NCBI RefSeq assembly: GCF_020850895.1
Contig: NZ_JADZDS010000022.1
Location: 1-64,000, forward strand
Direction of reading: 5' to 3'
From: Thermomonas sp.
Lineage (GTDB): Bacteria > Pseudomonadota > Gammaproteobacteria > Xanthomonadales > Xanthomonadaceae
DNA length: 64,000 nucleotides
Translations under genes and position numbers: made by a program
The notes under the pieces: model-generated
The model's input: the letters and a program-made list of their open reading frames with translations, nothing else
The model's database searches: none
Told to the model about the DNA's origin: nothing
Part shown: positions 50,764 through 60,270 of the stretch, piece after piece
Layout: each line of letters begins with the position of its first letter
How positions within the stretch are numbered: position 1 is the stretch's first letter

Positions 50764-52089
50764 TCAGGCGGCTGCAAACGCCTCGCGGGTGAGGTTGCGT
50801 GGTGCATCCTCGGTGCACACCACGTCGTCCTCGATGCGGATGCCGCCGAATGGCTTGAACGCGTCGATTCGATCCCAATCGACGGTGTCGCCAAGGCCAT
50901 TGGCCTTGAGCTCGTCCAGCAGCATGTCGATGAAATAGAGGCCTGGCTCAATGGTGACCACCATGCCCGGGGCGAGGGTGCGGGTCAGGCGCAGGTAGGG
51001 GTGCCGGTCGGGCTTGTCCAGCGTGCCGCCGGCATCCGACGCCGCAAAGCCGGCGACATCGTGGACCTGCAAGCCGATGCCGTGGCCCAGCCCGTGCGGG
51101 AAGAACGCGCGTGATACGCCGCGTGCGACCGCCTCCTCGGCGTCGATGCGCAGCACGCCGGCATCACCGAGCACGCCGGCCAGCGCGAGGTGCGCGTCGA
51201 GGTGCAGCTGGCGGTAATCAAGGCCGGGACGCACGCGTGCCGCCAGCGCCTGCTGGGCGTCATCAACGGCACGCACCAAGGCTGCGAAATCGTCGCCTTC
51301 GTGCGCCGAATAGGTGCGGGTGACATCCGCCGCGTAGCCGCCGTGGTCGGCGCCGGCGTCGATCAGGAAGCTGCGCAGTGGGCTCGGCGGCAAACGATCC
51401 TGCGTCATGTAGTGGAGCACCGCGGCATGTTCGTTGAGCGCGATGATGTTGCCGTAGGGCAGCCGGGTGCTGTCCTGCCCGGCGGCCTGGCAGTACGCCA
51501 TGTGGATGCCGAATTCGCTGGAACCTGCTCGGAATGCGCGTAGCGCGGCGTGGTGGCCGCGCACCGCGGTGCGGTTGGCGGCGGCCATCATTTCGATTTC
51601 GTACGGCGTCTTGAAGGCGCGGTGGTAATCGAGATAGGCCATCGCCGCAGGCGGGTTGTCTGGGCTGAAGCCACCGAGCGCGCTGTGCGGTTCGCCGAGG
51701 ATGGCGCAGCGGGCTGGATCGCCGGGCAGGTGCGCCAGTGCTTCCTCGGCGGTGCGGATCACGATGATGTCGAAATGCGCCGCCCAATAGCCGGAAGGCG
51801 ATGCAGGTACGACGTGCCAGTAGTCGTGCGGTTGCAGGAACAGCAGTTTCGGTCGCTGCCCCGGCGTGATCACCAGCCAACTGCCGGGCGCATTGGTCAG
51901 CGGCAGCCAGGCCTTGAACTGGGGATTGGTCGCGTAGGGATATTCGAGGTCATCGAACGCCCGCAGGTGCAGGTTGCCGCTGGGGATGACCAGGTGGTCG
52001 CGCTGGCAGCGCTGCAGCGCCTCATCGGCACGCGTTGCGAGGACGGCCAAGTGGGCCGGGTAGAGCGATGCGAGATCGGACCGGGTCAT
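50764..52089 (-). CDS. pepQ: Xaa-Pro dipeptidase (M24B, PepQ-like)
   Basis: Start MTRSDLASLYPAHL; DAGADHGGYAADVTRTY; FFPHGLGHGIGLQVHDVAGF; VTIEPGLYFIDMLLDELK. Confidence 0.9.
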   Translation of the reverse strand: MTRSDLASLYPAHLAVLATRADEALQRCQRDHLVIPSGNLHLRAFDDLEYPYATNPQFKAWLPLTNAPGSWLVITPGQRPKLLFLQPHDYWHVVPASPSGYWAAHFDIIVIRTAEEALAHLPGDPARCAILGEPHSALGGFSPDNPPAAMAYLDYHRAFKTPYEIEMMAAANRTAVRGHHAALRAFRAGSSEFGIHMAYCQAAGQDSTRLPYGNIIALNEHAAVLHYMTQDRLPPSPLRSFLIDAGADHGGYAADVTRTYSAHEGDDFAALVRAVDDAQQALAARVRPGLDYRQLHLDAHLALAGVLGDAGVLRIDAEEAVARGVSRAFFPHGLGHGIGLQVHDVAGFAASDAGGTLDKPDRHPYLRLTRTLAPGMVVTIEPGLYFIDMLLDELKANGLGDTVDWDRIDAFKPFGGIRIEDDVVCTEDAPRNLTREAFAAA

Positions 52090-52179
52090 GGGCGGGCGCC
52101 TGCTGGGATTGCCCATTTTGCCGCAGGAAGCTGCAATGGCGCGTCAAGCCGTGTTTGTCGAACCTGGAACGGCAGCCCG

Positions 52180-52518
52180 TCAGAGGCCCGTCTCCGACCA
52201 CTGTTTCAGCATGCGTGCCACCGAAGGCTCCAGGCCGATGAACCGCATTCCTGCGTAATGCTGCCCCGGAGCGCCTGCAGGCGCCTGCCACAGCACGTGT
52301 GCACCCACTTCGACCGTCGGCAGCATGCGGCCACCGTCCGGAAGGCTGAAACGGAACTGGAACAAGGCGTCGTCGGGCAAGGGACTGCTGGCGATCAGGA
52401 GCATGCCGCCGGAGGAAACATCGCCCAGGATACCCGCCGAACATTCGGCGATGGTGTCGTAGACATCGATGCGGCCTTCGACGACGCGACGGGGATTGCG
52501 GCGCTGTTCAATGCCCAT
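52180..52518 (-). CDS. PilZ domain-containing protein
   Basis: MGIEQRRNPRRVVEG (RxxxR-type N-terminus), AGILGDVSSGGMLLIAS ([D/N]xSxxG). Confidence 0.88.
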   Translation of the reverse strand: MGIEQRRNPRRVVEGRIDVYDTIAECSAGILGDVSSGGMLLIASSPLPDDALFQFRFSLPDGGRMLPTVEVGAHVLWQAPAGAPGQHYAGMRFIGLEPSVARMLKQWSETGL

Positions 52519-54766
52519 CGTTCATGTCCTCGCCCTGGGCCTTGTCGTGACCGTGCGCCAGTGGTTGCAGGCCCTCCAGGGTGGACTCCCAGGCCGATTT
52601 CGCCGGCGTGACATCGCCCTCGAGCAATTGCGCATCGCCGGTGGCCAACTTGCGCGCCAACCCGACCAGGGTGGCGTCCTCCGCACGCATGCCCCGGCGA
52701 TTGACCAGCAGCGCCTGGCCGGACGCCTCGCCGATCCACGCCAGGCGCCTCCGGAGCGGATGCTCGGGATCGTTGGTGAATTCGATCCACGCCGGCATTT
52801 CGGCATTGCGCAGCCTGTCGTAGGCCTGCTGCACCGCAGGATGCTGCAGGTCTTGCTCTTCTTCACTGCGGCTGAGGCTGTCTTCGCCAAGGCGCGCGCG
52901 TGAGCCGAGTTTTCCAAGCAGTTGTGCCCGATCGGAATCAAGCTCGCCTGCATGCGATCCTGCATTGAGCACGCGGGAGATCGCAGCTGCTTCCTCGTCG
53001 TGGTAGCCAACTTGCGCCAGCGCTGCCGAGATTCTCGCTAGGCTGGCGTTGGGCAGCGAATTGGGGATGCTGGCGAGCCCGGTCTCGATGATGTTGCGGG
53101 TGCTTTCCAGCAGATCGCGCCAGGCATCTGACTCATCGCCGCTGCGCAGATACGCCAGCGACAGGACGTCGGCCCATGCGTGGTGGATGAACACGTCGTG
53201 GAACTCGGGAAGCGTGCGTCCATCCAGCAGCGCGGTGATGGCATCACCGGCGCACATGCGGGCGATGGCAAGGCGTTCGCGCCCACGCGCGGCATCAACC
53301 TGCCGGCGCTCGGCCATCTCGGCCTTGCGCAACAGGGTCTGCAGGCCGGATTGCAGGGTCCGGTTGGACTCCGCGATCGACTCCGGGCTGCCCTCGCGAT
53401 CATTCTGCACCGAAGCGACCGCGCGTTGCAGCAGGCCGAGCCATTGCGAATCGAGGTCGTCTTCGGCAAGCCAGCGCGCGCCCGATAGCGACACCGCATC
53501 CAGCAATTCCCGCGCAGGATGCTTGCCGTCGGTGAAGAAGTTTGGGTCGCGGACCGCGGACAGCACCATCGGCAAGAACAACTTGTCCATCAATGCATGG
53601 CCGGGGCTGGTGCGTCGCAGGCCCTTCTTGAGTTGAGCGAGGAACAGCGCCAGCAAGTCGAAACTGTCCTCGTCTGACTCCGACAACGCCACCCCACGAC
53701 CATGTTGCTGGCGCGCCTGGGCCAGCAGGATCTGGCGGTACTCCTGCACGTTCTCGGCGCGGGTATTGCTGGCGCGCAGGCGTTTGAGCGCATCCACCAC
53801 GTCTTCATGGGCGAGTGGGGTGAAGGTTTTTTCGCGCTCCGCGGTCGCCTGCGATGATGGGCGAAGCTTCGCCAGGACCGCTCGCCTGCGCTGCAGCAGC
53901 GATTGCAGGGTGGCGAAACTGGCATCGATCGGCGCGCGCTGGGCGGAGCGGACGCGCGCCACGGTCTTTGCGGTGATGTCCTCGATTGCGGGTGGCGGGA
54001 CCGGTGCAGCCAGCACGTTTGTTTCTTCGTCCGTCACCCAACTTCCCGAACTCGTGGCTGGCGGTCGGCGCATCGGCACAAAGCTCAGGAAAGGAAGGAT
54101 TCCCGAGTGCGCCAGGTTGGTGTTGCAGTCGTCCAGTAGGCTGGGATAGGCATCGATCATGGCCTTGCAGAATTGCTGGAACAACTGCATTCGCGCCGGG
54201 GGGGAGAGATCCAATGCCTCCGCCGCATCGACGAGCCCTTCGCGCAGGACGGTCGGCCCCAGCGGCAGGCTTTCGGGCTCGAACGCTGGCGTGCGCGCCA
54301 GTACACCGAAGCGCTGTCCCAGCAATTGCAAGGCAAGTCCGTTGCGCAACACCAGGCGATTGGCCGTGGATTCCATCAGTTCGGTTTCAAGAGCGGCATC
54401 GCTGTCCTCGTCCTTGAGGCTCAGGGTTGCAAACGCCCTGACCAGATCATCGGCTTCCTGTGCGGCGCTGCTGCGGGGTGACTGGAACGCGCGCTCGACA
54501 TGGGCGAGGAAGCGTTGGACAAAAGCCGGGCTGCCTGTGCCAAGGTTGCGCAGTGAAACCAGTCGAGCCGCTTCCAAGGCCGGGTCTTCGTTGGTCACCC
54601 GTTCGGTCAGCGCGATCTCGGTACTTTCGACCACCCGTTGCAGGCGGTAGTCCAGCCATGCATGCACCTCCACGTGCAGGTGGTCCAACACGCTGCGCGC
54701 CCGGCGTGAAAGTGGCGGCGAGGCTGCCTTGCCATCCATGGAGCCAGTGCCTGTCGCCGCCATCAA
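52508..54766 (-). CDS. DUF1631 family protein
   Basis: 752-aa protein with VSLRNLGTGSPAFVQRFLAHVERAF, LMDKLFLPMVLSAVRDPNFFTDGKHPARELLDAV; overlaps the PilZ gene. Confidence 0.85.
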   Translation of the reverse strand: MMAATGTGSMDGKAASPPLSRRARSVLDHLHVEVHAWLDYRLQRVVESTEIALTERVTNEDPALEAARLVSLRNLGTGSPAFVQRFLAHVERAFQSPRSSAAQEADDLVRAFATLSLKDEDSDAALETELMESTANRLVLRNGLALQLLGQRFGVLARTPAFEPESLPLGPTVLREGLVDAAEALDLSPPARMQLFQQFCKAMIDAYPSLLDDCNTNLAHSGILPFLSFVPMRRPPATSSGSWVTDEETNVLAAPVPPPAIEDITAKTVARVRSAQRAPIDASFATLQSLLQRRRAVLAKLRPSSQATAEREKTFTPLAHEDVVDALKRLRASNTRAENVQEYRQILLAQARQQHGRGVALSESDEDSFDLLALFLAQLKKGLRRTSPGHALMDKLFLPMVLSAVRDPNFFTDGKHPARELLDAVSLSGARWLAEDDLDSQWLGLLQRAVASVQNDREGSPESIAESNRTLQSGLQTLLRKAEMAERRQVDAARGRERLAIARMCAGDAITALLDGRTLPEFHDVFIHHAWADVLSLAYLRSGDESDAWRDLLESTRNIIETGLASIPNSLPNASLARISAALAQVGYHDEEAAAISRVLNAGSHAGELDSDRAQLLGKLGSRARLGEDSLSRSEEEQDLQHPAVQQAYDRLRNAEMPAWIEFTNDPEHPLRRRLAWIGEASGQALLVNRRGMRAEDATLVGLARKLATGDAQLLEGDVTPAKSAWESTLEGLQPLAHGHDKAQGEDMNDGH

Positions 54767-54939
54767 CGCCCCCCAGCGTCTGTCATGCCGATGCCATGAT
54801 CAAAAACGGATCCTGCACCCATCGGGGCAGATATTCAATCCAAGTCGGCTCGTGGCCACGCTGATCCGGTCCATCGGCGACGTGTCAGCGCATGCCATGT
54901 CCTAACAGAGTCGGCCGGGAATACTGAACAAGCGTAACC

Positions 54940-56091
54940 TCAGTCAAGGAACAGCCCGATCACATCGTTGGCGAAGCGCAGCCCCAGCGGGGTGGGGCGC
55001 AACCAGTCCGGGTCATCGGCAAGCCAGCCGCGTTCGCGGGCAACGGCAAGCCGATCATCAAGGACGGTACGCGGCAGCCCGGTGCGGGCCTCGAAGCTGG
55101 CCAGCGAGACGCCATCGTTCAGCCGCAGGGCGTTGAGCATGAAGTCGAACGGCAACCGCTGCGGGCTGAGGGTTTCCTCGCCGTCGATCGCTGCGGCGCT
55201 CCCGGCATTGGCGAGATAGGTATTGGGGAGCTTCTGCTTCCAGCGCCGCAGCACGCGCCCTTCGGCGGGCAGGCTCAGCTTGCCGTGGGCGCCGGCGCCG
55301 ATGCCGAGGTAATCGCCGAAGCCCCAGTAGTTCAGGTTGTGCTCGCAGCGGCGCCCTGCGCGGGCGTAGGCACTGATCTCGTACTGGTCGAAGCCGGCCT
55401 GTGCCAGCCGGGCCTGGCAGGCCTCCTGCATATCCCAGGCGTGGTCCTCGTCGGGGATGTCGGTGGGTGGACGGGCGCCGAAGGCGGTGCCGGCTTCCAG
55501 GGTGAGCTGGTAGTGGCTGAGGTGGGTGGGAGCAAGCGCGAGCGCCTGTTCGAGATCGGACAGCGCCATCGGCAGGGATTGCCCCGGCAGCGCATACATC
55601 AGGTCGAGGTTGATGTTGTCGAAACCTGCATCCTGCGCCGCCTTGACCGCTGCGGCGGCGTCACCACGCGTATGGATGCGGCCCAGCCGCTGCAGGCAAT
55701 CGTCATCGAAACTCTGCACCCCGATGCTGAGCCGATTGACGCCGGCCTTGCGATAACCCGGGAAGGGACCATGTTCCAGCGTGCCCGGATTGGCTTCGAG
55801 GGTGATCTCGGCGCCGGGCGCGAAGCGCAGGCGGGCGCTGGCCAGTTGCAGGAAACGGTCGATCGCTTCGGGCGGGAACAGCGATGGCGTGCCGCCCCCG
55901 AAGAACACGCTATGGACCACCCGGCCCCACACCAGAGGCAGGTCGAATTCGAGGTCGGCGATCAGGGCATCGACATAGGCTTCGAACGGCAGCGCGCCAC
56001 GCCGCTGGTGCGAGTTGAAATCGCAATACGGGCACTTGCGCACGCACCACGGCAGGTGGACGTAGAGCGACAGCGGCGGGAGGGTGAGCAT
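54940..56091 (-). CDS. hemW: Radical SAM heme chaperone HemW
   Basis: LYVHLPWCVRKCPYCDFNSH (CxxxCxxC); FFGGGTPSLFPPEAI; GVQSFDDDCLQRLGRIH. Confidence 0.94.
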   Translation of the reverse strand: MLTLPPLSLYVHLPWCVRKCPYCDFNSHQRRGALPFEAYVDALIADLEFDLPLVWGRVVHSVFFGGGTPSLFPPEAIDRFLQLASARLRFAPGAEITLEANPGTLEHGPFPGYRKAGVNRLSIGVQSFDDDCLQRLGRIHTRGDAAAAVKAAQDAGFDNINLDLMYALPGQSLPMALSDLEQALALAPTHLSHYQLTLEAGTAFGARPPTDIPDEDHAWDMQEACQARLAQAGFDQYEISAYARAGRRCEHNLNYWGFGDYLGIGAGAHGKLSLPAEGRVLRRWKQKLPNTYLANAGSAAAIDGEETLSPQRLPFDFMLNALRLNDGVSLASFEARTGLPRTVLDDRLAVARERGWLADDPDWLRPTPLGLRFANDVIGLFLD

Positions 56092-56145
56092 GCGCCATTG
56101 TAGGAGTGCGCAGCAGGCAGGCGCGGCGTCGGGCGTGGCGTGCCG

Positions 56146-56727
56146 CTAGGCCAATAGGTCGCGCAGGCGTGCTAGTGCGATGCCGCGATGGGAATCCCGA
56201 TTCTTGACCGCCGCCGGCAATTCCGCCGCGCTGCAGCCGTGCGTCGGTGAGAAGAACACCGGGTCGTAGCCGAATCCGCCCTCGCCGTGGCGTGTGCGCA
56301 GGATGCGGCCTTCCCACACGCCTTGGGCGATCAGCGGCATCGGGTCATCCGGCTGATGCAGCAGGGCCAGCACGCAGACGAAGCGGGCGCTGCGAGCGTC
56401 ATCCGGGGTCGAATCGAGATCGCGCAGCAGCTTGTCGATGTTCGCCGCGCTGTCGCCATGGGTGCCAGCGTAGCGGGCGGAATACAGGCCTGGCGCACCG
56501 TCGAGGGCGTCCACGCACAGGCCGGAATCATCGCCCATAGCGGGCAAGCCGCTGATCCGGGCGGCATGGCGGGCCTTGAGGATGGCGTTCTCGATGAAGC
56601 TTGCGCCGGTTTCCTCGGCGTCGGTCACGCCGAATTCGGATTGCGCGTGCAGGGTGAAGCCGCTGCCCAGCAGGTCGCGCAGTTCGGTGAGCTTGCCTTG
56701 GTTGGAGGAGGCCAGGACCAGTTTCAT
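56146..56727 (-). CDS. rdgB: RdgB/HAM1 family non-canonical purine NTP pyrophosphatase
   Basis: MKLVLASSNQGKLTELRDLL; GDDSGLCVDALDGAPGLYSARYAG; GEGGFGYDPVFF. Confidence 0.95.
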   Translation of the reverse strand: MKLVLASSNQGKLTELRDLLGSGFTLHAQSEFGVTDAEETGASFIENAILKARHAARISGLPAMGDDSGLCVDALDGAPGLYSARYAGTHGDSAANIDKLLRDLDSTPDDARSARFVCVLALLHQPDDPMPLIAQGVWEGRILRTRHGEGGFGYDPVFFSPTHGCSAAELPAAVKNRDSHRGIALARLRDLLA

Positions 56728-56747
56728 GAGATGGTTCTATCGTTACC

Positions 56748-56809
56748 GTAGGAGCGCACCGCAAGGGCGCGATACGCGCTTTGATCGCGCCCCTGCGGTG
56801 CGTTCCTAC
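56748..56809. repeat. REP/BIME palindrome of the GTAG type
   Basis: 26-nt arms GTAGGAGCGCACCGCAAGGGCGCGAT / ATCGCGCCCCTGCGGTGCGTTCCTAC, two mismatches, 10-nt centre. Confidence 0.88.
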
Positions 56810-57546
56810 ATCGACAGCGCCGCCTGCTGCGCCGCAAACAATTCGCCGCAGCCCTTTTCCGCCAGCGCCAACAGCGCATCGAGCTCGTCGCGCCGGAACG
56901 CATGGCCTTCGGCCGTGCCCTGCAACTCGATGAAGCCGCCGCCGTCATTCATCACCACGTTCATGTCGGTGTCGCACTGACTGTCTTCGGAATAGTCGAG
57001 GTCGAGCACCGGCGTGCCGTTGTAGACGCCGACCGAAATGGCCGCCACCGCGCCGAAGATCGGCGTACGGCCATTGGCAGGCAGTTTGATCTCACGACGG
57101 TCGATCAGCCCTTGCACCGCATCGGCCATTGCCACGTAGGCGCCCGTGATTGCCGCGGTGCGGGTGCCGCCGTCGGCCTGCAGCACGTCGCAATCGAGGG
57201 TGATGGTGCGTTCGCCCAGCAGGGCGCGATCCACGCAGGCACGCAGGCTGCGACCGATCAGGCGCTGGATTTCCAACGTGCGCCCACCCTGCTTGCCGCG
57301 TGCCGCCTCGCGGTCGCTGCGGGTGTGGGTGGCGCGCGGCAGCATGCCGTATTCGGCGGTCACCCAGCCCTCGCCCTTGCCGCGCATGAACGCCGGTACC
57401 TTGTTCTCGACGCTGGCGGTGCACAGCACGCGGGTGTCACCGAAGCTCACCAGCACCGAACCTTCGGCGTGGCGGGTGTATCCGCGTTGGATGGAGACGG
57501 TGCGCAGTTGGTCGGCAGCGCGACCGCTGGGACGGGCGAAGGACAT
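56806..57546 (-). CDS. rph: Ribonuclease PH
   Basis: [47 protein letters not shown]; SRPxGR-type N-terminus. Confidence 0.95.
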   Translation of the reverse strand: MSFARPSGRAADQLRTVSIQRGYTRHAEGSVLVSFGDTRVLCTASVENKVPAFMRGKGEGWVTAEYGMLPRATHTRSDREAARGKQGGRTLEIQRLIGRSLRACVDRALLGERTITLDCDVLQADGGTRTAAITGAYVAMADAVQGLIDRREIKLPANGRTPIFGAVAAISVGVYNGTPVLDLDYSEDSQCDTDMNVVMNDGGGFIELQGTAEGHAFRRDELDALLALAEKGCGELFAAQQAALSM

Positions 57547-57611
57547 GGGGGGAACCGGCAGACCGCGGGGCGCTAGATTACCATTCACATCCCGACGGCC
57601 CCGGACTTCGC

Positions 57612-58475
57612 ATGATCCGCAGCATGACCGCCTACGCCGCAGGCGAACGCGCCACCGAATTTGGCGTGCTCTCCGGTGAGCTGCGCGCGGTGAACCATCG
57701 TTTCCTCGAGCTGGGCCTGCGCCTGCCCGAGGAACTGCGGGCGTTCGAACCGCAGCTACGTGAACGGGTGGCAGCGCGGGTGTCGCGCGGCAAGCTCGAT
57801 CTGGTCTTGCGCCTGCGGGTGGCGAGTGTTGGCGATGCCTTGCAGGTCGACGAGGCGCTGGTGGATCGGCTGGGTGCGCTGGCCGCGCGGCTGGGGTCGC
57901 GGTTCCCGCAGATGCAGGTGGGCTTCGCCGATCTGCTGCAGTTTCCCGGCGTGTTGCAGTCGCGTGGCATCGATGGCGAAGCCTTGCAGCGCGAGACCCT
58001 GGCGGTGCTGGATGCCGTGCTCGACGATTTCACCGCCGCACGCCAGCGCGAGGGCGGCAAGCTGGCGGCAGTCATCGGCGATCGCGCTGATGCCATCGAG
58101 CGGATCGTGGGTGAAGTACGCACGCTGGTGCCGCAAATACGCGCGGGCCAACGGCAAAAGCTTGAAGCGAGGCTGGCGGATCTCGGTACCGCGCTGGAAC
58201 CCGGGCGGCTGGAACAGGAGCTGGTGCTGTGGCTGCAGAAGCTCGATGTCGACGAGGAGCTGGATCGTCTCGGCAGTCACCTGACCGAACTGCGCCGCAT
58301 CTTGAAGGGCGGCAGGGAGCCGGTCGGCAGACGGCTGGATTTCCTGTTGCAGGAATTCAATCGCGAGGCCAACACCTTGGGCAGCAAATCGGTGGACGCG
58401 CGCACCAGCAACGCGGCGGTTGAGCTGAAAGTCTTGATCGACCAGATCCGCGAACAGATCCAGAACATTGAATAA
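57612..58475 (+). CDS. yicC: YicC family endoribonuclease
   Basis: [66 protein letters not shown]. Confidence 0.94.
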   Translation: MIRSMTAYAAGERATEFGVLSGELRAVNHRFLELGLRLPEELRAFEPQLRERVAARVSRGKLDLVLRLRVASVGDALQVDEALVDRLGALAARLGSRFPQMQVGFADLLQFPGVLQSRGIDGEALQRETLAVLDAVLDDFTAARQREGGKLAAVIGDRADAIERIVGEVRTLVPQIRAGQRQKLEARLADLGTALEPGRLEQELVLWLQKLDVDEELDRLGSHLTELRRILKGGREPVGRRLDFLLQEFNREANTLGSKSVDARTSNAAVELKVLIDQIREQIQNIE

Positions 58476-58565
58476 GCCGCTTGCTCGCGTATCTTCGCTT
58501 TCGATGCAGGAATGTGTCGGCGAAGCCACGCGAGGATGCCTGTTCTTCAAGCAAGGATGACGCCC

Positions 58566-59180
58566 ATGCGCGGAACCCTCTACATCATCGCCGCCCCCTC
58601 CGGTGCCGGAAAATCCAGCATCGTGCGGGCGCTGCTGGCGCGCGATCCGGGCTTGCGGCTGTCGGTGTCCTACACCTCACGCCCCGCGCGCCCTGCTGAA
58701 GTGAACGGGCGCGACTACCACTTCATCAGCGCGTCCGAGTTCGAAGCGATGATCGCCGCCGGTGATTTCTTCGAACACGCCAACGTGCACGGTGACTGGA
58801 AAGGCACGGCGCGCCAGGCGGTGGAGCCGCTGCTTGCCCAAGGCGTGGACGTGCTGCTGGAGATCGACTGGCAGGGCGCCCGCCAGGTACGCGCCAAGGT
58901 GCCCGACGCACTCAGCATCTTCATCCTGCCGCCGTCGAAGGCGGCGCTGGAAGAGCGCATGCGCAAGCGTGCGCAGGATTCCGAGGCGGTGATCCAGCGC
59001 CGGCTCGCGGCCGCGCGCGAGGAGATGCGGCATTACGACGAGTTCGATTACGTCATCGTCAATGACGTGTTCGACACCGCGGTCGACGAGGCTTGTGCCA
59101 TCGTCGTCGCCAGCCGCCTGCGTCGTCCGCTGCAGGCCGGCCGCCATGCGGCTTTGATCGGGAATTTGCTGGGCGATTGA
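58566..59180 (+). CDS. gmk: Guanylate kinase
   Basis: MRGTLYIIAAPSGAGKSSIVRALL; VSYTSRPARPAEVNGRDYHFIS; LLEIDWQGARQVR. Confidence 0.96.
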   Translation: MRGTLYIIAAPSGAGKSSIVRALLARDPGLRLSVSYTSRPARPAEVNGRDYHFISASEFEAMIAAGDFFEHANVHGDWKGTARQAVEPLLAQGVDVLLEIDWQGARQVRAKVPDALSIFILPPSKAALEERMRKRAQDSEAVIQRRLAAAREEMRHYDEFDYVIVNDVFDTAVDEACAIVVASRLRRPLQAGRHAALIGNLLGD

Positions 59181-59192
59181 GTGCGCATCTGC

Positions 59193-60161
59193 TCAGCGCT
59201 CCGAATGCCCGGTTTCGTCGTATTGCCGTGGCGCCAGCGCCTGCGGGTGGATCAGGTCGATGAAGGCGCGCGCCTGTTTGCTCAGGTATTTGCCCTTGCG
59301 CATGACGATGCCGTAACTGCGTGACGGGAACCAGCGCGCCAGCGAGCGCGCGGCGAGGCGCTGGCGGTCGGCCTCGGTCAGGCAGATCGCGGTGACAATA
59401 CTGATGCCCAGGCCCATCGCGACGTATTGCTTGATCACTTCCCAGCCACCGACTTCCAGCGCGACGGTGTAGGGCACGCGGTTCTGCTGGAACACGAGAT
59501 CGACCAATCGGTAGGTGGTGAGGCGCTTGGGTGGCAGGATCAGGCCGTACGGGGACAGATCCTCCAGCCGCAACTCCTGCTTGTGCGCCAGCGGGTGGTC
59601 GGGTGGCGTGATCAACATCGGTTCGAAGCGGTAGACCGGGGTGTAGGCGAGGTCGGCCGGGACATCCAGCATCGAGCCCACCGCCAGGTCCACGCCGTCA
59701 TTGCGGAGCAGGTCCAGCCCGCTGGCGCCGGTGACGTTGTGCAGGCTCAGTCGCACGTCCGGGTACGCCTTGCGGAATGCCTCCACGAACTGCGGCAGCA
59801 GGTAGAGGATGGTGGAGCTGCCGGCGGCGACGTGCAGCTCGCCGGCATCCAGGCCGCGCACCTGCTCGCGGAAACTCGCGGCAAGGTTGTCCAGGCCTTC
59901 CACCAGCGGCCGTGCCATGTCGTAGAGCAGTTCGCCTTCGCGCGACAGGGTCAGCCTGCGCCCGCTGCGCTCCAGCAGCCTTGCGCCCAGCTCGCGTTCC
60001 AGTGCCTGCAATTGCAGCGAAACCGCGGGCTGGCTGAGGTAGAGCGCTTCGGCGGCCCGTGAAATCGAGCCGAGCCGGGCGATCTGGCAGAACGCCCGCA
60101 AGGGCTTCAGGCGGGAGCCCTTGTACGCGAAGCGCAGCGCCGAAGAGGTGATATCGGCCAT
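59193..60161 (-). CDS. LysR family transcriptional regulator (CysB-like)
   Basis: LKPLRAFCQIARLGSISRAAEALYLSQPAVSLQLQALERELGARLLERSGRRLTLSREGELL; divergent from aceB. Confidence 0.93.
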   Translation of the reverse strand: MADITSSALRFAYKGSRLKPLRAFCQIARLGSISRAAEALYLSQPAVSLQLQALERELGARLLERSGRRLTLSREGELLYDMARPLVEGLDNLAASFREQVRGLDAGELHVAAGSSTILYLLPQFVEAFRKAYPDVRLSLHNVTGASGLDLLRNDGVDLAVGSMLDVPADLAYTPVYRFEPMLITPPDHPLAHKQELRLEDLSPYGLILPPKRLTTYRLVDLVFQQNRVPYTVALEVGGWEVIKQYVAMGLGISIVTAICLTEADRQRLAARSLARWFPSRSYGIVMRKGKYLSKQARAFIDLIHPQALAPRQYDETGHSER

Positions 60162-60270
60162 TGATTTTCTTTGAGTATTTAGAAAATTGATGTTTTGCAT
60201 TGATAAATCTGGTTTGTCAAATACCAGACGGCAGCGGATGGTGACCACCCAGCCTTGGATGGAGCGATCG
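60162..60270. promoter_or_regulatory. Divergent LysR/aceB regulatory region with repeated TTGAT motifs
   Basis: TTGAT at 60161-60165, 60187-60191 and 60200-60204 in an AT-rich patch; CTGGT...ACCAG at 60209-60227. Confidence 0.45.

Noticed and set aside
56096-56145. GTAGGAGTGCGC next to hemW resembling a second GTAG REP
   Set aside because: No convincing complementary arm; too degenerate to call.
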